A DNA stretch of 64,000 bases, taken from NCBI GenBank assembly GCA_943737045.1, contig CALSFV010000218.1, positions 124,001 through 188,000 on the forward strand. Reading direction: 5' to 3'. The notes beneath the pieces were generated by a model. That model was given only the letters and a program-made list of their open reading frames with translations, was not told where the DNA came from and did not search any database. This stretch comes from Parapristionchus giblindavisi. Its lineage: Eukaryota > Nematoda > Chromadorea > Rhabditida > Diplogasteridae. This document shows, piece by piece, positions 1 through 14,124 of the stretch (within the stretch, counting starts at the first letter, position 1; every line of letters begins with the position of its first letter). The translations under genes were made by a program, and so were the position numbers.

Positions 1-321
1 TCATGTTGAGCTGTAATATTTTACTGCTGCTATAATGACCGAAGTACAAAAGTAGCTTTTACTCTGATATGATCAAGATAACTTGAGAAATATGAAAATG
101 AAAATGAAACCTATCGTGTCATATACCAAATGACAGAGCGAAAAATTCTGAATAAGATAGACTATTTCAAAGTGGTCAGTACCCCCATTATGTCAATTTA
201 TCTTTCAATACTCTCTGTTTTTGGTACAAAATAATTCGTTACAAGTCTAATTGTCAATGATACTTATCGAGTAATATACTATGTGAAAGAGGAAAAAATT
301 CTGAATGAGACACACTTCAGG
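1..321 (+). repeat. Reference satellite monomer with two related halves
   Basis: Bases 112-160 and 265-313 of this copy align at an offset of 153 bp. Both contain TATCG-GT-ATATAC followed by GA-AGAG and AAAAATTCTGAAT (141-153 and 294-306). GGTCA follows in each (174 and 320), and GTACAAAA precedes in each (44 and 234). The unit therefore looks like a diverged dimer of pieces of roughly 153 and 168 bp. Small inverted repeats are visible: AAAAG-TAG-CTTTT at 48-60 and TCAAG-ATAA-CTTGA at 73-86. Hand-counted G+C is 101 of 321. The choice of start is arbitrary. Confidence 0.8.
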
Positions 322-2568
322 TCATGTTGAGCTGTAATATTTTACTGCTGCTATAATGACCGAAGTACAAAAGTAGCTTTTACTCTGATATGATCAAGAT
401 AACTTGAGAAATATGAAAATGAAAATGAAACCTATCGTGTCATATACCAAATGACAGAGCGAAAAATTCTGAATAAGATAGACTATTTCAAAGTGGTCAG
501 TACCCCCATTATGTCAATTTATCTTTCAATACTCTCTGTTTTTGGTACAAAATAATTCGTTACAAGTCTAATTGTCAATGATACTTATCGAGTAATATAC
601 TATGTGAAAGAGGAAAAAAATCTGAATGAGACACACTTCAGGTCATGTTGAGCTGTAATATTTTACTGCTGCTATAATGACCGAAGTACAAAAGTAGCTT
701 TTACTCTGATATGATCAAGATAACTTGAGAAATATGAAAATGAAAATGAAACCTATCGTGTCATATACCAAATGACAGAGCGAAAAATTCTGAATAAGAT
801 AGACTATTTCAAAGTGGTCAGTACGGACAATATGTAAATTTATCTTTCAATACTCTCTGTTTTTGGTACAAAATAATTCGTTACAAGTCTAATTGTCAAT
901 GATACTTATCGAGTAATATACTATGTGAAAGAGGAAAAAATTCTGAATGAGACACACTTCAGGTCATGTCGATCTGTAATATTTTACTGCTGCTATAATG
1001 ATCGAAGTACAAAAGTAGCTTTTACTCTGATATGATCAAGATAACTTGAGAAATATGAAAATGAAAATGAAACCTATCGTGTCATATACCAAATGAAAGA
1101 GCGAAAAATTCTGAATAAGATAGACTATTTCAAAGTGGTCAGTACCCCCATTATGTAAATTTATCTTTCAATACTCTCTGTTTTTGGTACAAAATAATTC
1201 GTTACAAGTCTAATTGTCAATGATACTTATCGAGTAATATACTATGTGAAAGAGGAAAAAATTCTGAATGAGACACACTTCAGGTCATGTTGAGCTGTAA
1301 TATTTTACTGCTGCTATAATGACCGAAGTACAAAAGTAGCTTTTACTCTGATATGATCAAGATAACTTGAGAAATATGAAAATGAAAATGAAACCTATCG
1401 TGTCATATACCAAATGAAAGAGCGAAAAATTCTGAATAAGATAGACTATTTCAAAGTGGTCAGTACCCCCATTATGTAAATTTATCTTTCAATACTCTCT
1501 GTTTTTGGTACAAAATAATTCGTTACAAGTCTAATTGTCAATGATACTTATCGAGTAATATACTATGTGAAAGAGGAAAAAATTCTGAATGAGACACACT
1601 TCAGGTCATGTCGAGCTGTAATATTTTACTGCTGCTATAATGACCGAAGTACAAAAGTAGCTTTTACTCTTATATGATCAAGATAACTTGAGAAATATGA
1701 AAATGAAAATGAAACCTATCGTGTCATATACCAAATGAAAGAGCGAAAAATTCTGAATAAGATAGACTATTTCAAAGTGGTCAGTACGGACAATATGTAA
1801 ATTTATCTTTCAATACTCTCTGTTTTTGGTACAAAATAATTCGTTACAAGTCTAATTGTCAATGATACTTATCGAGTAATATACTATGTGAAAGAGGAAA
1901 AAATTCTGAATGAGACACACTTCAGGTCATGTCGATCTGTAATATTTTACTGCTGCTATAATGATCGAAGTACAAAAGTAGCTTTTACTCTGATATGATC
2001 AAGATAACTTGAGAAATATGAAAATGAAAATGAAACCTATCGTGTCATATACCAAATGAAAGAGCGAAAAATTCTGAATAAGATAGACTATTTCAAAGTG
2101 GTCAGTACCCCCATTATGTAAATTTATCTTTCAATACTCTCTGTTTTTGGTACAAAATAATTCGTTACAAGTCTAATTGTCAATGATACTTATCGAGTAA
2201 TATACTATGTGAAAGAGGAAAAAAATCTGAATGAGACACACTTCAGGTCATGTTGAGCTGTAATATTTTACTGCTGCTATAATGACCGAAGTACAAAAGT
2301 AGCTTTTACTCTGATATGATCAAGATAACTTGAGAAATATGAAAATGAAAATGAAACCTATCGTGTCATATACCAAATGACAGAGCGAAAAATTCTGAAT
2401 AAGATAGACTATTTCAAAGTGGTCAGTACGGACAATATGTAAATTTATCTTTCAATACTCTCTGTTTTTGGTACAAAATAATTCGTTACAAGTCTAATTG
2501 TCAATGATACTTATCGAGTAATATACTATGTGAAAGAGGAAAAAATTCTGAATGAGACACACTTCAGG

Positions 2569-5500
2569 TCATGTCGATCTGTAATATTTTACTGCTGCTA
2601 TAATGATCGAAGTACAAAAGTAGCTTTTACTCTGATATGATCAAGATAACTTGAGAAATATGAAAATGAAAATGAAACCTATCGTGTCATATACCAAATG
2701 AAAGAGCGAAAAATTCTGAATAAGATAGACTATTTCAAAGTGGTCAGTACGGACAATATGTAAATTTATCTTTCAATACTCTCTGTTTTTGGTACAAAAT
2801 AATTCGTTACAAGTCTAATTGTCAATGATACTTATCGAGTAATATACTATGTGAAAGAGGAAAAAATTCTGAATGAGACACACTTCAGGTCATGTCGATC
2901 TGTAATATTTTACTGCTGCTATAATGATCGAAGTACAAAAGTAGCTTTTACTCTGATATGATCAAGATAACTTGAGAAATATGAAAATGAAAATGAAACC
3001 TATCGTGTCATATACCAAATGAAAGAGCGAAAAATTCTGAATAAGATAGACTATTTCAAAGTGGTCAGTACCCCCATTATGTAAATTTATCTTTCAATAC
3101 TCTCTGTTTTTGGTACAAAATAATTCGTTACAAGTCTAATTGTCAATGATACTTATCGAGTAATATACTATGTGAAAGAGGAAAAAATTCTGAATGAGAC
3201 ACACTTCAGGTCATGTTGAGCTGTAATATTTTACTGCTGCTATAATGACCGAAGTACAAAAGTAGCTTTTACTCTGATATGATCAAGATAACTTGAGAAA
3301 TATGAAAATGAAAATGAAACCTATCGTGTCATATACCAAATGAAAGAGCGAAAAATTCTGAATAAGATAGACTATTTCAAAGTGGTCAGTACCCCCATTA
3401 TGTAAATTTATCTTTCAATACTCTCTGTTTTTGGTACAAAATAATTCGTTACAAGTCTAATTGTCAATGATACTTATCGAGTAATATACTATGTGAAAGA
3501 GGAAAAAATTCTGAATGAGACACACTTCAGGTCATGTCGAGCTGTAATATTTTACTGCTGCTATAATGACCGAAGTACAAAAGTAGCTTTTACTCTTATA
3601 TGATCAAGATAACTTGAGAAATATGAAAATGAAAATGAAACCTATCGTGTCATATACCAAATGAAAGAGCGAAAAATTCTGAATAAGATAGACTATTTCA
3701 AAGTGGTCAGTACGGACAATATGTAAATTTATCTTTCAATACTCTCTGTTTTTGGTACAAAATAATTCGTTACAAGTCTAATTGTCAATGATACTTATCG
3801 AGTAATATACTATGTGAAAGAGGAAAAAATTCTGAATGAGACACACTTCAGGTCATGTCGATCTGTAATATTTTACTGCTGCTATAATGATCGAAGTACA
3901 AAAGTAGCTTTTACTCTGATATGATCAAGATAACTTGAGAAATATGAAAATGAAAATGAAACCTATCGTGTCATATACCAAATGAAAGAGCGAAAAATTC
4001 TGAATAAGATAGACTATTTCAAAGTGGTCAGTACCCCCATTATGTAAATTTATCTTTCAATACTCTCTGTTTTTGGTACAAAATAATTCGTTACAAGTCT
4101 AATTGTCAATGATACTTATCGAGTAATATACTATGTGAAAGAGGAAAAAAATCTGAATGAGACACACTTCAGGTCATGTTGAGCTGTAATATTTTACTGC
4201 TGCTATAATGACCGAAGTACAAAAGTAGCTTTTACTCTGATATGATCAAGATAACTTGAGAAATATGAAAATGAAAATGAAACCTATCGTGTCATATACC
4301 AAATGACAGAGCGAAAAATTCTGAATAAGATAGACTATTTCAAAGTGGTCAGTACGGACAATATGTAAATTTATCTTTCAATACTCTCTGTTTTTGGTAC
4401 AAAATAATTCGTTACAAGTCTAATTGTCAATGATACTTATCGAGTAATATACTATGTGAAAGAGGAAAAAATTCTGAATGAGACACACTTCAGGTCATGT
4501 CGATCTGTAATATTTTACTGCTGCTATAATGATCGAAGTACAAAAGTAGCTTTTACTCTGATATGATCAAGATAACTTGAGAAATATGAAAATGAAAATG
4601 AAACCTATCGTGTCATATACCAAATGAAAGAGCGAAAAATTCTGAATAAGATAGACTATTTCAAAGTGGTCAGTACCCCCATTATGTAAATTTATCTTTC
4701 AATACTCTCTGTTTTTGGTACAAAATAATTCGTTACAAGTCTAATTGTCAATGATACTTATCGAGTAATATACTATGTGAAAGAGGAAAAAATTCTGAAT
4801 GAGACACACTTCAGGTCATGTTGAGCTGTAATATTTTACTGCTGCTATAATGACCGAAGTACAAAAGTAGCTTTTACTCTGATATGATCAAGATAACTTG
4901 AGAAATATGAAAATGAAAATGAAACCTATCGTGTCATATACCAAATGACAGAGCGAAAAATTCTGAATAAGATAGACTATTTCAAAGTGGTCAGTACCCC
5001 CATTATGTCAATTTATCTTTCAATACTCTCTGTTTTTGGTACAAAATAATTCGTTACAAGTCTAATTGTCAATGATACTTATCGAGTAATATACTATGTG
5101 AAAGAGGAAAAAAATCTGAATGAGACACACTTCAGGTCATGTTGAGCTGTAATATTTTACTGCTGCTATAATGACCGAAGTACAAAAGTAGCTTTTACTC
5201 TGATATGATCAAGATAACTTGAGAAATATGAAAATGAAAATGAAACCTATCGTGTCATATACCAAATGACAGAGCGAAAAATTCTGAATAAGATAGACTA
5301 TTTCAAAGTGGTCAGTACGGACAATATGTAAATTTATCTTTCAATACTCTCTGTTTTTGGTACAAAATAATTCGTTACAAGTCTAATTGTCAATGATACT
5401 TATCGAGTAATATACTATGTGAAAGAGGAAAAAATTCTGAATGAGACACACTTCAGGTCATGTCGATCTGTAATATTTTACTGCTGCTATAATGATCGAA

Positions 5501-6420
5501 GTACAAAAGTAGCTTTTACTCTGATATGATCAAGATAACTTGAGAAATATGAAAATGAAAATGAAACCTATCGTGTCATATACCAAATGAAAGAGCGAAA
5601 AATTCTGAATAAGATAGACTATTTCAAAGTGGTCAGTACCCCCATTATGTAAATTTATCTTTCAATACTCTCTGTTTTTGGTACAAAATAATTCGTTACA
5701 AGTCTAATTGTCAATGATACTTATCGAGTAATATACTATGTGAAAGAGGAAAAAATTCTGAATGAGACACACTTCAGGTCATGTTGAGCTGTAATATTTT
5801 ACTGCTGCTATAATGACCGAAGTACAAAAGTAGCTTTTACTCTGATATGATCAAGATAACTTGAGAAATATGAAAATGAAAATGAAACCTATCGTGTCAT
5901 ATACCAAATGAAAGAGCGAAAAATTCTGAATAAGATAGACTATTTCAAAGTGGTCAGTACCCCCATTATGTAAATTTATCTTTCAATACTCTCTGTTTTT
6001 GGTACAAAATAATTCGTTACAAGTCTAATTGTCAATGATACTTATCGAGTAATATACTATGTGAAAGAGGAAAAAATTCTGAATGAGACACACTTCAGGT
6101 CATGTCGAGCTGTAATATTTTACTGCTGCTATAATGACCGAAGTACAAAAGTAGCTTTTACTCTTATATGATCAAGATAACTTGAGAAATATGAAAATGA
6201 AAATGAAACCTATCGTGTCATATACCAAATGAAAGAGCGAAAAATTCTGAATAAGATAGACTATTTCAAAGTGGTCAGTACGGACAATATGTAAATTTAT
6301 CTTTCAATACTCTCTGTTTTTGGTACAAAATAATTCGTTACAAGTCTAATTGTCAATGATACTTATCGAGTAATATACTATGTGAAAGAGGAAAAAATTC
6401 TGAATGAGACACACTTCAGG
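2569..6420 (+). repeat. 12-monomer higher-order repeat, copy 1 (3852 bp)
   Basis: Monomers at 2569-6420 carry an ordered series of variants: TCGAT/CGGAC, TCGAT/CCCCC, TTGAG/CCCCC, then the rare TACTCTTATATG type at 3532, an AATCTG type at 3853 and so on, to a second TACTCTTATATG copy at 6100. The next 12 monomers show the same series in the same order, so this is one copy of a tandem higher-order repeat. A rare copy with GTCAATTT and AATCTG at 4816 is the best landmark. Confidence 0.8.
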
Positions 6421-9400
6421 TCATGTCGATCTGTAATATTTTACTGCTGCTATAATGATCGAAGTACAAAAGTAGCTTTTACTCTGATATGATCAAGATA
6501 ACTTGAGAAATATGAAAATGAAAATGAAACCTATCGTGTCATATACCAAATGAAAGAGCGAAAAATTCTGAATAAGATAGACTATTTCAAAGTGGTCAGT
6601 ACGGACAATATGTAAATTTATCTTTCAATACTCTCTGTTTTTGGTACAAAATAATTCGTTACAAGTCTAATTGTCAATGATACTTATCGAGTAATATACT
6701 ATGTGAAAGAGGAAAAAATTCTGAATGAGACACACTTCAGGTCATGTCGATCTGTAATATTTTACTGCTGCTATAATGATCGAAGTACAAAAGTAGCTTT
6801 TACTCTGATATGATCAAGATAACTTGAGAAATATGAAAATGAAAATGAAACCTATCGTGTCATATACCAAATGAAAGAGCGAAAAATTCTGAATAAGATA
6901 GACTATTTCAAAGTGGTCAGTACCCCCATTATGTAAATTTATCTTTCAATACTCTCTGTTTTTGGTACAAAATAATTCGTTACAAGTCTAATTGTCAATG
7001 ATACTTATCGAGTAATATACTATGTGAAAGAGGAAAAAATTCTGAATGAGACACACTTCAGGTCATGTTGAGCTGTAATATTTTACTGCTGCTATAATGA
7101 CCGAAGTACAAAAGTAGCTTTTACTCTGATATGATCAAGATAACTTGAGAAATATGAAAATGAAAATGAAACCTATCGTGTCATATACCAAATGAAAGAG
7201 CGAAAAATTCTGAATAAGATAGACTATTTCAAAGTGGTCAGTACCCCCATTATGTAAATTTATCTTTCAATACTCTCTGTTTTTGGTACAAAATAATTCG
7301 TTACAAGTCTAATTGTCAATGATACTTATCGAGTAATATACTATGTGAAAGAGGAAAAAATTCTGAATGAGACACACTTCAGGTCATGTCGAGCTGTAAT
7401 ATTTTACTGCTGCTATAATGACCGAAGTACAAAAGTAGCTTTTACTCTTATATGATCAAGATAACTTGAGAAATATGAAAATGAAAATGAAACCTATCGT
7501 GTCATATACCAAATGAAAGAGCGAAAAATTCTGAATAAGATAGACTATTTCAAAGTGGTCAGTACGGACAATATGTAAATTTATCTTTCAATACTCTCTG
7601 TTTTTGGTACAAAATAATTCGTTACAAGTCTAATTGTCAATGATACTTATCGAGTAATATACTATGTGAAAGAGGAAAAAATTCTGAATGAGACACACTT
7701 CAGGTCATGTCGATCTGTAATATTTTACTGCTGCTATAATGATCGAAGTACAAAAGTAGCTTTTACTCTGATATGATCAAGATAACTTGAGAAATATGAA
7801 AATGAAAATGAAACCTATCGTGTCATATACCAAATGAAAGAGCGAAAAATTCTGAATAAGATAGACTATTTCAAAGTGGTCAGTACCCCCATTATGTAAA
7901 TTTATCTTTCAATACTCTCTGTTTTTGGTACAAAATAATTCGTTACAAGTCTAATTGTCAATGATACTTATCGAGTAATATACTATGTGAAAGAGGAAAA
8001 AAATCTGAATGAGACACACTTCAGGTCATGTTGAGCTGTAATATTTTACTGCTGCTATAATGACCGAAGTACAAAAGTAGCTTTTACTCTGATATGATCA
8101 AGATAACTTGAGAAATATGAAAATGAAAATGAAACCTATCGTGTCATATACCAAATGACAGAGCGAAAAATTCTGAATAAGATAGACTATTTCAAAGTGG
8201 TCAGTACGGACAATATGTAAATTTATCTTTCAATACTCTCTGTTTTTGGTACAAAATAATTCGTTACAAGTCTAATTGTCAATGATACTTATCGAGTAAT
8301 ATACTATGTGAAAGAGGAAAAAATTCTGAATGAGACACACTTCAGGTCATGTCGATCTGTAATATTTTACTGCTGCTATAATGATCGAAGTACAAAAGTA
8401 GCTTTTACTCTGATATGATCAAGATAACTTGAGAAATATGAAAATGAAAATGAAACCTATCGTGTCATATACCAAATGAAAGAGCGAAAAATTCTGAATA
8501 AGATAGACTATTTCAAAGTGGTCAGTACCCCCATTATGTAAATTTATCTTTCAATACTCTCTGTTTTTGGTACAAAATAATTCGTTACAAGTCTAATTGT
8601 CAATGATACTTATCGAGTAATATACTATGTGAAAGAGGAAAAAATTCTGAATGAGACACACTTCAGGTCATGTTGAGCTGTAATATTTTACTGCTGCTAT
8701 AATGACCGAAGTACAAAAGTAGCTTTTACTCTGATATGATCAAGATAACTTGAGAAATATGAAAATGAAAATGAAACCTATCGTGTCATATACCAAATGA
8801 CAGAGCGAAAAATTCTGAATAAGATAGACTATTTCAAAGTGGTCAGTACCCCCATTATGTCAATTTATCTTTCAATACTCTCTGTTTTTGGTACAAAATA
8901 ATTCGTTACAAGTCTAATTGTCAATGATACTTATCGAGTAATATACTATGTGAAAGAGGAAAAAAATCTGAATGAGACACACTTCAGGTCATGTTGAGCT
9001 GTAATATTTTACTGCTGCTATAATGACCGAAGTACAAAAGTAGCTTTTACTCTGATATGATCAAGATAACTTGAGAAATATGAAAATGAAAATGAAACCT
9101 ATCGTGTCATATACCAAATGACAGAGCGAAAAATTCTGAATAAGATAGACTATTTCAAAGTGGTCAGTACGGACAATATGTAAATTTATCTTTCAATACT
9201 CTCTGTTTTTGGTACAAAATAATTCGTTACAAGTCTAATTGTCAATGATACTTATCGAGTAATATACTATGTGAAAGAGGAAAAAATTCTGAATGAGACA
9301 CACTTCAGGTCATGTCGATCTGTAATATTTTACTGCTGCTATAATGATCGAAGTACAAAAGTAGCTTTTACTCTGATATGATCAAGATAACTTGAGAAAT

Positions 9401-10272
9401 ATGAAAATGAAAATGAAACCTATCGTGTCATATACCAAATGAAAGAGCGAAAAATTCTGAATAAGATAGACTATTTCAAAGTGGTCAGTACCCCCATTAT
9501 GTAAATTTATCTTTCAATACTCTCTGTTTTTGGTACAAAATAATTCGTTACAAGTCTAATTGTCAATGATACTTATCGAGTAATATACTATGTGAAAGAG
9601 GAAAAAATTCTGAATGAGACACACTTCAGGTCATGTTGAGCTGTAATATTTTACTGCTGCTATAATGACCGAAGTACAAAAGTAGCTTTTACTCTGATAT
9701 GATCAAGATAACTTGAGAAATATGAAAATGAAAATGAAACCTATCGTGTCATATACCAAATGAAAGAGCGAAAAATTCTGAATAAGATAGACTATTTCAA
9801 AGTGGTCAGTACCCCCATTATGTAAATTTATCTTTCAATACTCTCTGTTTTTGGTACAAAATAATTCGTTACAAGTCTAATTGTCAATGATACTTATCGA
9901 GTAATATACTATGTGAAAGAGGAAAAAATTCTGAATGAGACACACTTCAGGTCATGTCGAGCTGTAATATTTTACTGCTGCTATAATGACCGAAGTACAA
10001 AAGTAGCTTTTACTCTTATATGATCAAGATAACTTGAGAAATATGAAAATGAAAATGAAACCTATCGTGTCATATACCAAATGAAAGAGCGAAAAATTCT
10101 GAATAAGATAGACTATTTCAAAGTGGTCAGTACGGACAATATGTAAATTTATCTTTCAATACTCTCTGTTTTTGGTACAAAATAATTCGTTACAAGTCTA
10201 ATTGTCAATGATACTTATCGAGTAATATACTATGTGAAAGAGGAAAAAATTCTGAATGAGACACACTTCAGG
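6421..10272 (+). repeat. 12-monomer higher-order repeat, copy 2 (3852 bp)
   Basis: This block repeats the variant order of 2569-6420 monomer by monomer. The TACTCTTATATG copies fall at 7384 and 9952 (from 3532 and 6100), and the GTCAATTT/AATCTG landmark falls at 8668 (from 4816), each shifted by 3852 bp. I compared diagnostic sites rather than every base and saw no difference. Confidence 0.8.
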
Positions 10273-11556
10273 TCATGTCGATCTGTAATATTTTACTGCT
10301 GCTATAATGATCGAAGTACAAAAGTAGCTTTTACTCTGATATGATCAAGATAACTTGAGAAATATGAAAATGAAAATGAAACCTATCGTGTCATATACCA
10401 AATGAAAGAGCGAAAAATTCTGAATAAGATAGACTATTTCAAAGTGGTCAGTACCCCCATTATGTAAATTTATCTTTCAATACTCTCTGTTTTTGGTACA
10501 AAATAATTCGTTACAAGTCTAATTGTCAATGATACTTATCGAGTAATATACTATGTGAAAGAGGAAAAAAATCTGAATGAGACACACTTCAGGTCATGTT
10601 GAGCTGTAATATTTTACTGCTGCTATAATGACCGAAGTACAAAAGTAGCTTTTACTCTGATATGATCAAGATAACTTGAGAAATATGAAAATGAAAATGA
10701 AACCTATCGTGTCATATACCAAATGACAGAGCGAAAAATTCTGAATAAGATAGACTATTTCAAAGTGGTCAGTACGGACAATATGTAAATTTATCTTTCA
10801 ATACTCTCTGTTTTTGGTACAAAATAATTCGTTACAAGTCTAATTGTCAATGATACTTATCGAGTAATATACTATGTGAAAGAGGAAAAAATTCTGAATG
10901 AGACACACTTCAGGTCATGTCGATCTGTAATATTTTACTGCTGCTATAATGATCGAAGTACAAAAGTAGCTTTTACTCTGATATGATCAAGATAACTTGA
11001 GAAATATGAAAATGAAAATGAAACCTATCGTGTCATATACCAAATGAAAGAGCGAAAAATTCTGAATAAGATAGACTATTTCAAAGTGGTCAGTACCCCC
11101 ATTATGTAAATTTATCTTTCAATACTCTCTGTTTTTGGTACAAAATAATTCGTTACAAGTCTAATTGTCAATGATACTTATCGAGTAATATACTATGTGA
11201 AAGAGGAAAAAATTCTGAATGAGACACACTTCAGGTCATGTTGAGCTGTAATATTTTACTGCTGCTATAATGACCGAAGTACAAAAGTAGCTTTTACTCT
11301 GATATGATCAAGATAACTTGAGAAATATGAAAATGAAAATGAAACCTATCGTGTCATATACCAAATGAAAGAGCGAAAAATTCTGAATAAGATAGACTAT
11401 TTCAAAGTGGTCAGTACCCCCATTATGTAAATTTATCTTTCAATACTCTCTGTTTTTGGTACAAAATAATTCGTTACAAGTCTAATTGTCAATGATACTT
11501 ATCGAGTAATATACTATGTGAAAGAGGAAAAAATTCTGAATGAGACACACTTCAGG

Positions 11557-14124
11557 TCATGTCGAGCTGTAATATTTTACTGCTGCTATAATGACCGAAG
11601 TACAAAAGTAGCTTTTACTCTGATATGATCAAGATAACTTGAGAAATATGAAAATGAAAATGAAACTTATCGTGTCATATACCAAATGAAAGAGCGAAAA
11701 ATTCTGAATACGATAGACTATTTCAAAGTGGTCAGTACGGACAATATGTAAATTTATCTTTCAATACTCTCTGTTTTTGGTACAAAATAATTCGTTACAA
11801 GTCTAATTGTCAATGATACTTATCGAGTAATATACTATGTGAAAGAGGAAAAAATTCTGAATGAGACACACTTCAGGTCATGTCGATCTGTAATATTTTA
11901 CTGCTGCTATAATGATCGAAGTACAAAAGTAGCTTTTACTCTGATATGATCAAGATAACTTGAGAAATATGAAAATGAAAATGAAACCTATCGTGTCATA
12001 TACCAAATGAAAGAGCGAAAAATTCTGAATAAGATAGACTATTTCAAAGTGGTCAGTACGGACAATATGTAAATTTATCTTTCAATACTCTCTGTTTTTG
12101 GTACAAAATAATTCGTTACAAGTCTAATTGTCAATGATACTTATCGAGTAATATACTATGTAAAAGAGGAAAAAATTCTGAATGAGACACACTTCAGGTC
12201 ATGTCGAGCTGTAATATTTTACTGCTGCTATAATGACCGAAGTACAAAAGTAGCTTTTACTCTGATATGATCAAGATAACTTGAGAAATATGAAAATGAA
12301 AATGAAACCTATCGTGTCATATACCAAATGACAGAGCGAAAAATTCTGAATAAGATAGACTATTTCAAAGTGGTCAGTACCCCCATTATGTAAATTTATC
12401 TTGCAATACTCTCTGTTTTTGGTACAAAATAATTCGTTACAAGTCTAATTGTCAATGATACTTATCGAGTAATATACTATGTGAAAGAGGAAAAAAATCT
12501 GAATGAGACACACTTCAGGTCATGTTGAGCTGTAATATTTTACTGCTGCTATAATGACCGAAGTACAAAAGTAGCTTTTACTCTGATATGATCAAGATAA
12601 CTTGAGAAATATGAAAATGAAAATGAAACCTATCGTGTCATATACCAAATGACAGAGCGAAAAATTCTGAATAAGATAGACTATTTCAAAGTGGTCAGTA
12701 CGGACAATATGTAAATTTATCTTTCAATACTCTCTGTTTTTGGTACAAAATAATTCGTTACAAGTCTAATTGTCAATGATACTTATCGAGTAATATACTA
12801 TGTGAAAGAGGAAAAAATTCTGAATGAGACACACTTCAGGTCATGTCGAGCTGTAATATTTTACTGCTGCTATAATGACCGAAGTACAAAAGTAGCTTTT
12901 ACTCTGATATGATCAAGATAACTTGAGAAATATGAAAATGAAAATGAAACTTATCGTGTCATATACCAAATGAAAGAGCGAAAAATTCTGAATAAGATAG
13001 ACTATTTCAAAGTGGTCAGTACGGACAATATGTAAATTTATCTTTCAATACTCTCTGTTTTTGGTACAAAATAATTCGTTACAAGTCTAATTGTCAATGA
13101 TACTTATCGAGTAATATACTATGTGAAAGAGGAAAAAATTCTGAATGAGACACACTTCAGGTCATGTCGATCTGTAATATTTTACTGTTGCTATAATGAT
13201 CGAAGTACAAAAGTAGCTTTTACTCTGATATGATCAAGATAACTTGAGAAATATGAAAATGAAAATGAAACCTATCGTGTCATATACCAAATGAAAGAGC
13301 GAAAAATTCTGAATAAGATAGACTATTTCAAAGTGGTCAGTACGGACAATATGTAAATTTATCTTTCAATACTCTCTGTTTTTGGTACAAAATAATTCGT
13401 TACAAGTCTAATTGTCAATGATACTTATCGAGTAATATACTATGTAAAAGAGGAAAAAATTCTGAATGAGACACACTTCAGGTCATGTCGAGCTGTAATA
13501 TTTTACTGCTGCTATAATGACCGAAGTACAAAAGTAGCTTTTACTCTGATATGATCAAGATAACTTGAGAAATATGAAAATGAAAATGAAACCTATCGTG
13601 TCATATACCAAATGACAGAGCGAAAAATTCTGAATAAGATAGACTATTTCAAAGTGGTCAGTACCCCCATTATGTAAATTTATCTTGCAATACTCTCTGT
13701 TTTTGGTACAAAATAATTCGTTACAAGTCTAATTGTCAATGATACTTATCGAGTAATATACTATGTGAAAGAGGAAAAAAATCTGAATGAGACACACTTC
13801 AGGTCATGTTGAGCTGTAATATTTTACTGCTGCTATAATGACCGAAGTACAAAAGTAGCTTTTACTCTGATATGATCAAGATAACTTGAGAAATATGAAA
13901 ATGAAAATGAAACCTATCGTGTCATATACCAAATGACAGAGCGAAAAATTCTGAATAAGATAGACTATTTCAAAGTGGTCAGTACGGACAATATGTAAAT
14001 TTATCTTTCAATACTCTCTGTTTTTGGTACAAAATAATTCGTTACAAGTCTAATTGTCAATGATACTTATCGAGTAATATACTATGTGAAAGAGGAAAAA
14101 ATTCTGAATGAGACACACTTCAGG
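11557..14124 (+). repeat. Two tandem 4-monomer higher-order repeats (1284 bp each)
   Basis: Copies 11557-12840 and 12841-14124 share the same order. First is a monomer with AAACTTATCG and CGGAC, then a TCGAT/GATCG monomer ending GTAAAAGAGG, then a GACAGAG/CCCCC monomer with CTTGCAAT ending AATCTG, then a TTGAG/GACAGAG/CGGAC monomer. Private differences (AATACGATAG near 11708 in the first copy, ACTGTTGC near 13185 in the second) arose after duplication. Confidence 0.75.

Noticed and set aside
83..110. A-tract run (GAAAATGAAAATGAAAC) as an origin or bent-DNA signal
   Set aside because: The tracts are spaced about 6 bp, not in helical phase over any length, and A-rich tracts are expected in such AT-rich DNA.
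236..256. Possible CENP-B-box-like motif (ATTCGTTACAAGTCTAA in each monomer)
   Set aside because: TTCG and the central A fit the mammalian box, but the required CGGG part is TCTA here. The match is too weak for a claim.
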